From positions 11,474 through 51,707 of the forward strand of contig NZ_DHDZ01000062.1 of the NCBI RefSeq assembly GCF_002399615.1: DNA of 40,234 bases. Direction: 5' to 3'. Every line of letters starts with the position of its first letter. Within the stretch, counting starts at the first letter, position 1. This document shows, piece after piece, positions 17,701-26,195 of the stretch. The position numbers and the translations under genes were made by a program. The notes below the pieces were generated by a model. It was not told the origin of the DNA and did no database searches. It worked only from the letters and a program-made list of their open reading frames with translations. The DNA is from Pedobacter sp. UBA4863 (GTDB taxonomy: Bacteria; Bacteroidota; Bacteroidia; Sphingobacteriales; Sphingobacteriaceae).

Positions 17701-20700
17701 TTTCCAAGTATTCGTCTGTCCATCCCAACAATAAATATCAAGGCCCGTTACCTCATATTCGTGGCGTACCTGCGGGGTAAGCCCTTTTTGTGGCGGAATC
17801 AATTCCGAATAACCTTCTGCCAGTTGGTTGCCACCACCACCCAGTTTCGTAAGCGAGGGCTTCACCGATTTCAACAAATCAATATCAATATAACTGTCTA
17901 GCGGGATGGTAATCTCCTTTGCCTGGTCTATCATATGGTAAGCCCAACCATCTTCTAACGAAGTATTGTTTGGTGCCGGGATAGTGATATTGCCGGTATA
18001 TATTTTTTTTACATAATTGATTTTAAATACATCTGCCGACTGTATATTGGTGGCCGCCGCCGGCAGGTAGCCCTTAATGGGATTTGGCAGCTCTATCACT
18101 GGTTGTGGGGCCGTTAATGGGTCTCTGTTGTTGTTGAAACGCCAGGTAAGCTCTAAAGTGAACTTGATCTTGAAGAAAAGTATCTTGAAGGAAATATAGA
18201 TCGATCCCTGTATCACAAATGGATTTGGCGCATCTACTGCCAGTCCCAGCGCAATGGTCATGCCCAGTTTGGCCTTCCACACCTTAATGTAGGCATAGCC
18301 GCCAACCTGTATAAATGCTCCTATCTGTACAGGCTTAAAGCTCAAAGAACCACCCAAATCAATCCATGCGCCAAAGGCTACCGCTGCAGGGCCATAACTT
18401 TTATTGAAATCGAATTTGGCGCCCGCCCCCGCTTTAAACCCCCTCGATGAAATCATGAGATATGAATATCCCTGAAAAAGGGTCAGTATCCTAGAGCGTA
18501 TCCTTTGGCTTTCGGGCTGGTCTTTGCCCAAGTTAAGGTACCAGCCCGAGGCATTGTTAAAGAAAAAGGCCAGTTCCATTTTCCCACTCAGCGAGAAAAT
18601 TGCCCCATTCCATGAATCATTGGTCTCTGGCAGGTTATAGTTAACCCCTAGCCCGGCCATAAAGGCATTGCTATCTATCGAAATAAAGGCGCTAAATGGA
18701 GGATCATTGGTGTCATTTAGCCCTATCCTTGACCTTAGAATACCTGCCTGCCCCTGCATTAAAAATACATCGGGCAAACCTAACAGTAAAAACAGTTTGC
18801 TAGAAAATACCTTACCCGAATCGAAGGCCGTAGCAATGGAAACACCTGCCCCTACAGAGAAGCCCGACTTTTTAGCAAATTTATCTATCTCAATACCTTC
18901 TTTCTTGGTAATGGTACTTTTGGCCTTGTAATATTCCCACCAGGTATCATTTTCGGTTAATGGCGGTGTAGTAGCGCTTTTGGATGGCAAGTAGTGCTGG
19001 CCAATAATACCCCTAAAGCCATAAATACCCAAACCAGTGGCACCTAAAATGATAGGGGTAGAAAGCTCTAGCCCAATATCTACCAAAAAAGCAGGTACGC
19101 TAGGGTCAAGACGCATACCTGCACTACCCCCCATTTTTAAACGTGGCAGACTAAAGGTTACCGCACCGGTGTATTCAATATTGGCCTTAGAACTAGATGC
19201 CTGCTCATTAGGGTTGGCCATGCTCAAATAGCCATTTAACAAGAAGGCGGCCTTGTCCTTAGACACATTGCCCGGTATGCTCATGTCTATGTTGAGCCTA
19301 TCGATGCTTAAAAAGGCATGAAAAGGGCCACTATCTATGGTAAAGTAGAACTTAATGCCGTTGCCCGAGGTATTGACCCCTGCCCTGCCAGTGTTCACCA
19401 TGCCATCGAAGGTAAATACCAGGTAATGCCTTTCCGTACCACCATGCTGTCCTTTGTGCCCGCCTATGCTGAGGTTTTTTACCTCCATTTTTACTGGGCC
19501 AATATTTAGATGGAAGGTTTTGGGAATACTTATTTTATCTATTCCAGGTTCAAATTCCAGTTTGCCATCGTCCCATATACGCAGCTTGTTGATGGGAATA
19601 TCTTTGGGCAGCACATCACCCAAGCCGGGGATATTGTAGGTAAAATCTAGCGTTCCGGCTACTTCTGCGTAATAACCGCGGCTCTCTTTGCCTAGTTGCA
19701 GGCTTTTTACCTTAATAGAAAGTACATCTAGGAAATTGAGCGGCGCAATATCTTCTGATATAGCAGTAATGCTAAAATTACCATCATCTTTGATCTGGGC
19801 ACTGATGTTAATCACGGCATCTTGCCCGTTCTGCTTCATTTTGTTGAGCGTAAGCGTACCACTAATTTTGGAACTTACAATGGAGCCCATCATGAAGTCT
19901 AATTCAAAAAGATTGAGTTCGGTCTTAAAGCCACCAAAATCTCGATAGAGCAAGCCGTTGCTTTCTAAGGAAAGTGTTCCCGATATACCGCCTGTACCGA
20001 TAAACAGATTTTCGGCATTTATTTCTGCACTGGGCTGATTAGAGCTAGATGTACCGAAATTATTGAATCCTATAGATGTATTTTTTATAAAAATCCCAAT
20101 AAAGTCATTAGGATATCCTATAAAATCGGCTTCTGGTATGTTTTTTTGCCTGTTTAAATCTAAAACGGCTTCAGTAAAGCCTAAAGTTATACCCGTATTG
20201 CCTATTTGTACACGAGGATGAGAAGACGGAAAACTTAGTGCCATAGTGTCTTCGAAACCAAAACCTCCTTTAGTGTTATAAATTAACTCTCCTGCATCAA
20301 ATAGAAGTCGGGTTTTTATAGATTCATCAGTTTCTAACTCTCCATTTGCTCTGATAGGTATTAAAATATTTCGGGGAATTTCTAAAGCTGCCGAAAGATG
20401 TATCTTTGCTGATATTTTGGGAATAAATAACTCTTTAATACTTTCAATGATATTATCTCCTAATTGGGAAGAGAATAATTGTATTATCTTTTCTATGGGC
20501 TGTATTGAATTGATAATATAATCGTTAAATACAACATCGTAAAACGAAACATCTGTTGATAGGTTAAATGCGTTGAGGGTTTCTTCTAATGCTACTTCTT
20601 GATTGCTATCAATTGGGTATGGTATATTAAGACTAGGGTAATTTGTGTTCGTTTCTAGAACAAATGCACTTAATGTATCTGCATATTCAACTGGCGAATC

Positions 20701-21123
20701 CAGTAAAGATAGTAACAATTCTTCTTGTGAAATATCTGCTATATTAAAAATGGTTTGATAGAATGCGTTTGGACTAAAAGCGAAGGAGTTAAATTTAAAA
20801 TTTTTAATGTACTTTTTAATGCCCCAACTCCATGTAAAAGTTAATGGAAGTACACTATAGGGAGTACTTGATTCTTCTAAATCTGGGTTTAGAAGAAGAG
20901 AAAACCCCGTTCCCGGAATAGATAGTTTTAGTAATTGAGAATGGCTAACAATATCCAATTTATAAGTTGTAGCAACACCGTCCGCGGATTTTTCTACCAT
21001 CAGATCTTTAAAATGCACGTTGCTGAGCAATTCATTTAAATTACTTGATATAAAATTGAGTTCCTCAGGTAGATAATCTACCGATAAAATGCTCGAAAGT
21101 GCTGGATAATATGTATTTGCCAT
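14764..21123 (-). CDS. Giant protein with repetitive beta-strand core and LamG-like domain (~2119 aa)
   Basis: I prefer the start at 21123 (MANTYYPALSS), which leaves a 4-base gap after the lipoprotein gene. An upstream ATG at 21153 would add ten residues and overlap that gene. There is no signal peptide. Residues 1 to ~370 are encoded by much AT-richer DNA than the rest. Residues ~370-1000 are long alternating beta patterns with glycines (e.g. IILGATGLGIYGFRGIIGQH; FMAGLGVNYNLPE; SLSFKPVQIGAFIQVGGYAY), similar in feel to DUF6603-type proteins; I am not certain of that match. Near 1455-1635 is a LamG-like lectin fold (FALETMVVFSPFSKGISTLF; KQLFISVDRTADVLEIFIDK). The C-terminus (YTSPEFNLEINQP) is again beta-rich. 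It could be a scaffold or a surface-binding giant. No enzyme signature was seen. Confidence 0.7.
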   Translation of the reverse strand: MANTYYPALSSILSVDYLPEELNFISSNLNELLSNVHFKDLMVEKSADGVATTYKLDIVSHSQLLKLSIPGTGFSLLLNPDLEESSTPYSVLPLTFTWSWGIKKYIKNFKFNSFAFSPNAFYQTIFNIADISQEELLLSLLDSPVEYADTLSAFVLETNTNYPSLNIPYPIDSNQEVALEETLNAFNLSTDVSFYDVVFNDYIINSIQPIEKIIQLFSSQLGDNIIESIKELFIPKISAKIHLSAALEIPRNILIPIRANGELETDESIKTRLLFDAGELIYNTKGGFGFEDTMALSFPSSHPRVQIGNTGITLGFTEAVLDLNRQKNIPEADFIGYPNDFIGIFIKNTSIGFNNFGTSSSNQPSAEINAENLFIGTGGISGTLSLESNGLLYRDFGGFKTELNLFELDFMMGSIVSSKISGTLTLNKMKQNGQDAVINISAQIKDDGNFSITAISEDIAPLNFLDVLSIKVKSLQLGKESRGYYAEVAGTLDFTYNIPGLGDVLPKDIPINKLRIWDDGKLEFEPGIDKISIPKTFHLNIGPVKMEVKNLSIGGHKGQHGGTERHYLVFTFDGMVNTGRAGVNTSGNGIKFYFTIDSGPFHAFLSIDRLNIDMSIPGNVSKDKAAFLLNGYLSMANPNEQASSSKANIEYTGAVTFSLPRLKMGGSAGMRLDPSVPAFLVDIGLELSTPIILGATGLGIYGFRGIIGQHYLPSKSATTPPLTENDTWWEYYKAKSTITKKEGIEIDKFAKKSGFSVGAGVSIATAFDSGKVFSSKLFLLLGLPDVFLMQGQAGILRSRIGLNDTNDPPFSAFISIDSNAFMAGLGVNYNLPETNDSWNGAIFSLSGKMELAFFFNNASGWYLNLGKDQPESQRIRSRILTLFQGYSYLMISSRGFKAGAGAKFDFNKSYGPAAVAFGAWIDLGGSLSFKPVQIGAFIQVGGYAYIKVWKAKLGMTIALGLAVDAPNPFVIQGSIYISFKILFFKIKFTLELTWRFNNNRDPLTAPQPVIELPNPIKGYLPAAATNIQSADVFKINYVKKIYTGNITIPAPNNTSLEDGWAYHMIDQAKEITIPLDSYIDIDLLKSVKPSLTKLGGGGNQLAEGYSELIPPQKGLTPQVRHEYEVTGLDIYCWDGQTNTWKPYQIYEAVTAIVHENTDPHTGQPIINLNNLKTGYWQFLQPNRYNKIRLMSQNMFSYANQSTDTLGNLDGLNFQRKDLFCFETITKQQQINWKDVAVQTTYPDLAAFYKGGYTFDLIGADGEVEYDSAFEANSLIISTYGGKLIIHTASPISFLKLAFGQNESRIRIDYVKRKYVTQNIGADDYSSTAIVTVPQDEYIMPPAFIEKGQQHTDITYDNLSKPISRIEISFEREVNLSFEGSLSIGGFFKLADEYVVSSNFPQGHYQEKDKALVYLSLFDRAFTATEVLAKGYQDTTDAVANWLLSSTIANVGNLAAIPLGSPDLTSGFFKENIAGQQTLGQVYAFDSKDDSLLVPYQPILKIEEANFALETMVVFSPFSKGISTLFSKVEEDPLTGDKKGYALHLIQEDTVYSYADYTNSSALPSCSFYFTCYSGKTHIGFKVSELLTLDCSTGYVCNTQYKQLFISVDRTADVLEIFIDKAKRLSVPVPEQLELIPPVPKYSTLRQLSYLTEEIHRRQEENELTEEKLIEEVQLMGDGLSKTIQPVWRPNTIYAIALTSRDLVDGQTNSSAQIFGFKTAGPIGHFHQQSAVYKTLEEQDRVDEFKLANLKNYIDYERSFPDAQSRYDLSKPVFYHNPKIRLLFTKPYIHAMYEDFDSYQNLKEVKSSLELKLVDVFGAVSSPALVWEQLPDEEITINNYRSLPPDQQVVFLMNLAASMGNCNAKPLAMKKRVKQGGYQLSDLYPNKVYTAIFDAKYKPGDEAEVSTEVHRFNFISSRYASFQEQASSFILDDTPENERYAIYNLYTSFTAAEISNNIIPLLDDPANASDEVMRYAVKYDRIVYGGLKLKNLENVENTVLHLVVNIDPDTSAQRVLGLLIRNPEPFNDPKLPTEPIPATPEPIDLRADTIILDVAAHQEVGFKYIHAKNTSAVFVTTADMDLPTGLAQLRFRYKMFNGENYTTAFEEYTSPEFNLEINQP

Positions 21124-21127
21124 AACT

Positions 21128-22276
21128 CTATTTATATAAGTAGATACCGTCAATTAAAATATACTTACCTAAAAATTTAATTTTATCTTCCCGAGAATCA
21201 TTATTAGTAATTTTATATGAGATTTTACCACTCCGTTTGTTTATTAAAAGGAAATAAAGATTATCATTTGTCCGTAAGATGATAAATTCCCCACGCTCAG
21301 CCATATAACGGGAGTTCCTAAAAGAATATAGTTCCCTGTTTAAAGAATCTAAAACTACAAATCCCGGGTTTACAAATTCATACCCTTCTTTGTGAAGGGT
21401 GGTGTCTAGTGTGTGTACATACCGTATGCCATATACACTATCCTTTTTGAAGAACATTTTTCGGTTAGAAATTTCGGTAATTTTACCATTGTTTCTGGCT
21501 ACGGTGTAGCATTTCTTTCCGTATAATAAAAATTTATCATCGTTAAAATGAAGTACGTAGGAACCGGGGATCTTAGCCTTCCACTTATAGGTTAAGTCCG
21601 TTAAATCCATGTGGTTTAATATTAGCGTTTCTTTTTGGGAACTATCGGGCATAATCTTGGTAATTACTTCGTTAAAAAACAGGTCATCACCGTCTATAAA
21701 GGCACCAAAATTTCCTATTTCATCTTTATACTTATATTTTCTTAAAGGTTTTTGGCTACTAAGATCAAATACAAAGACCCCGTTCATACTTAGTATAACA
21801 GCATTATTCTTGTACAACATTACCTTGTTGGCATAAAAAAGTGTATCCCGATATTTTTTAAAATATTCTTTTAGGCCATCTTTGCCAATGCTCATTATAT
21901 AACTGCTACCATAAGCACCAAAATAAATATTACCGTTGCGTAGGGCATCAAGTTCAACAGGCACAGTAATATTGGCACGATATTCCATCTTTTTCATATT
22001 GCCATTCAATGGCTGTATAAAATAGATAGCTTTATCTGGATTTTCAACACGTGAGCCTTTGGTCTTTGACACGTCAATCCCTATAATGGTATCGTTAAAA
22101 ATTTTTGTATCACCGTACCGATAAGCACTATCTACATTCACAAGCTGTAAACCCAAAGCCTGTACAAACTGCTCGCGGAAATGAGGGTTTCTATTTTGAG
22201 GTTTGTACTTCTTTCGGCAAGCTGTGATATTCATAAGAAGCGCAAACATGAACAACAAAGGGATCAACTTTTTCAT
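21128..22276 (-). CDS. Lipoprotein, probable beta-propeller
   Basis: 382 aa. The N-terminus MKKLIPLLFMFALLMNITAC is a type II signal peptide with lipobox ITAC, so the mature protein is lipid-anchored at Cys20, followed by RKKYKPQ. No acidic surface-export signal follows the cysteine, so by Bacteroidota rules it may face the periplasm (inference). Repeated short strands such as NGNIYFGAYGSSYIMSIGK, NNAVILSMNGVFVFDLSSQK, DDLFFNEVITKI, DKFLLYGKKCYTVARNNGKI and DNLYFLLINKRSGKISYKI suggest a PQQ/WD-like propeller of about seven blades. It lies 2 bases from the 362-aa gene and 4 bases before the likely start of the 2119-aa gene. It is one of only two cargo proteins with an export signal, so it may anchor or guide the others at the envelope. 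The specific role is unknown. Confidence 0.75.
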   Translation of the reverse strand: MKKLIPLLFMFALLMNITACRKKYKPQNRNPHFREQFVQALGLQLVNVDSAYRYGDTKIFNDTIIGIDVSKTKGSRVENPDKAIYFIQPLNGNMKKMEYRANITVPVELDALRNGNIYFGAYGSSYIMSIGKDGLKEYFKKYRDTLFYANKVMLYKNNAVILSMNGVFVFDLSSQKPLRKYKYKDEIGNFGAFIDGDDLFFNEVITKIMPDSSQKETLILNHMDLTDLTYKWKAKIPGSYVLHFNDDKFLLYGKKCYTVARNNGKITEISNRKMFFKKDSVYGIRYVHTLDTTLHKEGYEFVNPGFVVLDSLNRELYSFRNSRYMAERGEFIILRTNDNLYFLLINKRSGKISYKITNNDSREDKIKFLGKYILIDGIYLYK

Positions 22277-22278
22277 AA

Positions 22279-23367
22279 TTAATTAAACACTTTCATTACA
22301 CGTTTATTCACCATTGTATATATCCTTAATATGGCGGCTTCCCTGTTTGTCCATATTATTTTACCATTACTGTCAAATTTGAAATGGTATATAAATTGAT
22401 GCGATGCGAGGGCGTCTCTTAAGTATCTTCTAAATTGAGGTGTAAAGACGGGGGGTGGATATTCCGCATCAATTGGTAATATATCAGACAATTGTAAAGT
22501 TGAATCTGCAAAATAAGAGTTTGGATACAACATTGCCAAAGGAACCTGAGTTCTTGCGTCTTGACCATACCTTTCAGTTGGATTAGCTAGATTAGAATTG
22601 TAGCAACCACCTATCACCGGTATAACTATACCGGTAGGGTCTACACTTTTAATAAAACCTACCCAACTGAGCTCATTATTGAACAGACTGCTCATATCTA
22701 GCAACGCTGAGAGACCGCTCGCCCCGATATTATAGACATCATTATATAGGTCATATGCAACGAAACACTGTTCTCTGATGATAAAATTGCGGTCAAAATC
22801 GAAAGCGGTCTGACCAATCCTTGGACTATTCTTAAATTCTCCAAACAATAATCTATAGAACTGGGTAATTGCAAATTCGGCTATACCTGTATTTAGATCT
22901 TTCAAAAGCTGTAGCAAAATAGGATTTGTAAAAATTGGGCATTCTGCAGGTGTCAAATCATCTTCATAAGCTTCCCACAAATCTTCTACTAAATAATATG
23001 CGCCGTAAAGCCATTTGCTTTCATGTTTTTTTTGTTTTACAAAAACATACATTTGTTTATAATAGGCTAAAATCTGTCCAAAAGGCATTAACCAAGGTAA
23101 TTCTCCAGTAACTGGATTTTGACGTGAGGTTATATAATATACCGCATTTCGCCATCCACGCCACGCATTAACTCGTTCCGATCGTTGCCAATAGCCATCT
23201 TTGCCAAACCAATCATCTTTAGGCCTTGGGGTTTTTCCTATAGAGAGTAGATAATTCTTATATGCTGTATAATTTTTAAATTCACGCCCTCCCAATGGTT
23301 TTTCAATATGCCTAGGTTTTACCTTGGTGAGTTTTGCTGTTGCTGCGGTACTACTAAACAATGCCAT
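22279..23367 (-). CDS. Unknown protein, tryptophan/tyrosine-rich (362 aa)
   Basis: I recognise no family. It has no signal peptide or obvious membrane segment. The basic N-terminus (TKVKPRHIEKPLGGREFKNY) is followed by an aromatic, helical region (DDWFGKDGYWQRSERVNAWR; ILAYYKQMYVFVKQKKHESK), then a mixed second half containing ASGLSALLDMSS and the strand pair YHFKFDSNGKIIWTNREAAI. Its start overlaps the end of the 653-aa gene by 14 bases and its stop is 2 bases before the lipoprotein gene, so it is translationally embedded in the unit. Sampled DNA is about 35% GC, lower than the giant genes downstream. It could be a cytoplasmic assembly or adaptor protein; nothing shown decides this. Confidence 0.6.
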   Translation of the reverse strand: MALFSSTAATAKLTKVKPRHIEKPLGGREFKNYTAYKNYLLSIGKTPRPKDDWFGKDGYWQRSERVNAWRGWRNAVYYITSRQNPVTGELPWLMPFGQILAYYKQMYVFVKQKKHESKWLYGAYYLVEDLWEAYEDDLTPAECPIFTNPILLQLLKDLNTGIAEFAITQFYRLLFGEFKNSPRIGQTAFDFDRNFIIREQCFVAYDLYNDVYNIGASGLSALLDMSSLFNNELSWVGFIKSVDPTGIVIPVIGGCYNSNLANPTERYGQDARTQVPLAMLYPNSYFADSTLQLSDILPIDAEYPPPVFTPQFRRYLRDALASHQFIYHFKFDSNGKIIWTNREAAILRIYTMVNKRVMKVFN

Positions 23368-25315
23368 AGGTTATTAAATTAATATTTGTTGATACAAGAT
23401 TAACTACCAAGCTTGAGCCTTGAATTTGATATCCTTTTAGAGCCAAGGTCAAAGAGGTATAACTCTTACCGTCATCATCTTCCAACTGTTGCTTATTGGT
23501 AATGGCGAGATATACTGGATATTTTTGGTTAAAAGAAGAGATTGAAAGCAATAAAATAGCCTCCCATTGTTCCTTTGTAATGTTAATTCCTATAATATTT
23601 CGTATATCCGGAACATCGAATTTTCCGCTTACATCCGCCATTGATGTTTCGTAAAACAATATGTCTTGGTCTGTATTTGATATTTTCAACGTACCCTTTG
23701 ATAAATATGAACTTTGTTCAATTTTATCAATATCTTCTATTATGTTATCGTTTTTATAAGATTTAAACGTGCTAACTACACTTATTGGCTGTCTTTTGTA
23801 TTCTTTTGTATTTATTAAGGTAGGGTTTGCAAGCAATGTTATATTTTCTTGATCAAAACTAATGGATAAACTGAAAGCGCCTTCATAACGATGCGTTTCA
23901 ATTGCGTCCAAATATAAATCTACATCGTAAGTTTTATTTTTTAGAGGTAATGTTATATAATCAAAATTTAAGGCTAAAGGAAAAATACAATCAAGATAAT
24001 CGGATTTCCGTATCTGTGTGGATATTGGAGTTGGTAATGTTTCTTCGGTATTTTGTTTGCCATATTTAAGCAACGTATATGAACTTATGATATCTTCATG
24101 AATAGGAATAACAAATTCAAAAGCATCTGCATAATTGCTAGCTACACTTAAAGTCTTAAATCGCTCACCATTTTCTAAATCTGCTAACAAATCATTTGAG
24201 TAACGGTATGCTTTATCAGCATATAAAATTGGACTGGGATTATCTCCGTTTCCGCTAGGCAACTTAATTGTTACGGTTCTAATGCTATTCGTTTCTGAAG
24301 GAAAATCATTTGACTTAATAACTAGGATAGGCCATGCAATAGCATGATAATTTTTATCTTGAAAACTGTCACTTCCTAATTTTATTTTTATTATAACAGT
24401 GTTTGTAGCTGGGGTAGTACTATAGTTCTTAAAATAATTTAAAGAGAAATTAAATTCATTCCTAATATCAATATAACATTGGTCTTTATTTAAAAACCTA
24501 GAGATTAAATCTTCAAACAAAACCTCCCCCTTTACCTTGGTTTCTGATGTTCCATTTCTTACAAATAAATTTGTATTATAAAAACTTGCAAAAAAACAAC
24601 AAGGGTCAATAAAACTTAATATTTGTTCCTTATCATGCCAATGGTCGAAAAATTCGACATCTGTTGGTGTACCTACTAGAGCTTTAACTTTACATATCGT
24701 TTCATCTTTTCTTGCAAATTCCAGGTCTGGTTTATAGAATAGATCTTCTTGTGTGATTTCAAATCCAATGGCATTTTTATCAAATTCACCTATTACATCA
24801 CCTCCCTTAACCGACCAAAATTGTAACCCTGAAAAGGTTTTTAAGAATATCTCATCTAAAATTTCGGTACTAGCTAACGAATTAATATCAGAGTGTAGGC
24901 CAATTACTTCTTTAGAAGGGGAACCCGTATTATTAAATTTGTCAAAAGCTTGCCAAATACTATCTACCAAAGTATTCGTACCTTTTACGGCGATGGTCAG
25001 ATTATCAGATGATACTAAGCTATCTTTTTTAATACCTCTATATATAAAGTATTTTATTTTTGGAAAATTAAATGTCTGTGTTTCGGTTGGCTTAAATACA
25101 ATGTTCAACAAACTAGAGTTGTTTAATTGTTCTTGAACAAAAATTTGTCCATTACAAACAGCTATAGCATCTAAATTAACCGAACTGATATGTTTGCTTG
25201 TTAATAGAAATTGTTCATAAGTAACCCCATTTTCTATTATATCGGTTATTGAACCAAAAGCATCGGCTATTTGATCGTTTAAACCATTAATGTCTGTAAA
25301 AAAGTGATAAGCCAT
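23354..25315 (-). CDS. Unknown beta-rich protein (653 aa)
   Basis: No family recognised; no signal peptide. The N-terminal half mixes helices and strands (MAYHFFTDINGLNDQIADAF; INSLASTEILDEIFLKTFSG) with a Cys-Cys pair in FIDPCCFFASFYN. The C-terminal ~220 residues are mainly strands (YDVDLYLDAIETHRYEGAFS; KGTLKISNTDQDILFYETS), ending SSLVVNLVSTNINLITYGIV. DNA is AT-rich (a sampled line was about 32% GC). It follows the secreted 265-aa gene by about 20 bases and overlaps the 362-aa gene by 14. The pairing with the 362-aa protein suggests they act together. A structural or baseplate-like role is conceivable from the context only. Confidence 0.6.
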   Translation of the reverse strand: MAYHFFTDINGLNDQIADAFGSITDIIENGVTYEQFLLTSKHISSVNLDAIAVCNGQIFVQEQLNNSSLLNIVFKPTETQTFNFPKIKYFIYRGIKKDSLVSSDNLTIAVKGTNTLVDSIWQAFDKFNNTGSPSKEVIGLHSDINSLASTEILDEIFLKTFSGLQFWSVKGGDVIGEFDKNAIGFEITQEDLFYKPDLEFARKDETICKVKALVGTPTDVEFFDHWHDKEQILSFIDPCCFFASFYNTNLFVRNGTSETKVKGEVLFEDLISRFLNKDQCYIDIRNEFNFSLNYFKNYSTTPATNTVIIKIKLGSDSFQDKNYHAIAWPILVIKSNDFPSETNSIRTVTIKLPSGNGDNPSPILYADKAYRYSNDLLADLENGERFKTLSVASNYADAFEFVIPIHEDIISSYTLLKYGKQNTEETLPTPISTQIRKSDYLDCIFPLALNFDYITLPLKNKTYDVDLYLDAIETHRYEGAFSLSISFDQENITLLANPTLINTKEYKRQPISVVSTFKSYKNDNIIEDIDKIEQSSYLSKGTLKISNTDQDILFYETSMADVSGKFDVPDIRNIIGINITKEQWEAILLLSISSFNQKYPVYLAITNKQQLEDDDGKSYTSLTLALKGYQIQGSSLVVNLVSTNINLITYGIV

Positions 25316-25336
25316 TAATATAATTTTAAATGTATT

Positions 25337-26134
25337 CTATAAGTAACCGTTGTTAATTAACCAATGGGCAATGAACTCTAATGCGTAGCGGTTGGAGTCC
25401 ATCCCTTCGCTTGCGGCAAAGACTTTTCCGTAGCCTGTTTTCATTGGAATAGTACGAGTAACTCTATCTTTATTGGTGCTTACCCTAAAGTTTTTGCCCT
25501 CGTTGCCACCAGAAAAGCTAGCTGTAGCTACCACCAGCCCAGAAGGGAGCTTAAAACGGTAGGTATCCATATCGGGCGTTCGGCCAATATGCTCAAACAT
25601 GCCAATAATTACGTTGCCTTGGTCTATTTCCTTAGTTTGGTCTTTAATAAGCGCTTTGCCCATCTGGTTTCTGCGCACCAGATCATAACTAATTTCTACC
25701 TTTGGGTTTTTTCCCTTTTTGGCCAAAAATTCGTTTACCTTGGCTTCATCTAGCATATTATCTACCACCATACCGCTTTCGCCAATGAGCTTTACAAAGT
25801 TCTTTTCGGTACTGAGCTTGCCCAACGAGAAAATTCCGGTCTGTTTGGTGGGCAAAAAGCTAAAGCGATAGTAAAAATCGGCATTGCCGTCTTCGGAGGT
25901 AAAATCGGTGGCAACAACCGCAATAATCAGTTTTTCGCCCGATAGGGAGAGCAGCTCGAAAGTGCTGGTGAGACCAAAGTTCTCCTTATCCTTTATCTTT
26001 ACCACTTTGGCAATTTCCTTACCATCTACCGAAATGATGTTAGACTTGTAATCTACCTTTACTTTTTGTGCATATGTGCTAGAGATGAAGAGCAATAGCG
26101 CCAGAAATGTGAATAGTGCTTTTGATTTTGTCAT
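25337..26134 (-). CDS. Exported protein of unknown function (265 aa)
   Basis: Clear Sec signal peptide: MTKSKALFTFLALLLFISST with likely cleavage after TYA, leaving QKVKVDYKSN. No lipobox and no later membrane segment, so it is periplasmic or secreted. The mature part has strand-rich segments (FELLSLSGEKLIIAVVATDF; NADFYYRFSFLPTKQTGIFS) and a C-terminus with conserved-looking NRYALEFIAHWLINNGYL. No enzyme motif recognised. DNA is GC-richer (a sampled line was about 45%) than the 653-aa gene next to it, so the pair may have different origins. It sits between the Ig-like 541-aa gene (60-base gap) and the 653-aa gene. An envelope accessory role for the cargo is inferred from position only. Confidence 0.68.
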   Translation of the reverse strand: MTKSKALFTFLALLLFISSTYAQKVKVDYKSNIISVDGKEIAKVVKIKDKENFGLTSTFELLSLSGEKLIIAVVATDFTSEDGNADFYYRFSFLPTKQTGIFSLGKLSTEKNFVKLIGESGMVVDNMLDEAKVNEFLAKKGKNPKVEISYDLVRRNQMGKALIKDQTKEIDQGNVIIGMFEHIGRTPDMDTYRFKLPSGLVVATASFSGGNEGKNFRVSTNKDRVTRTIPMKTGYGKVFAASEGMDSNRYALEFIAHWLINNGYL

Positions 26135-26195
26135 TTTTAATTTTGTTATGTTAACAAAAATTCATTCGCTATTATTAATTACGGATGAGTGGTGC

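Noticed and set aside
24753..25136. 127-aa plus-strand frame
   Set aside because: Lies wholly inside the 653-aa gene on the other strand; its composition is that of an antisense shadow.
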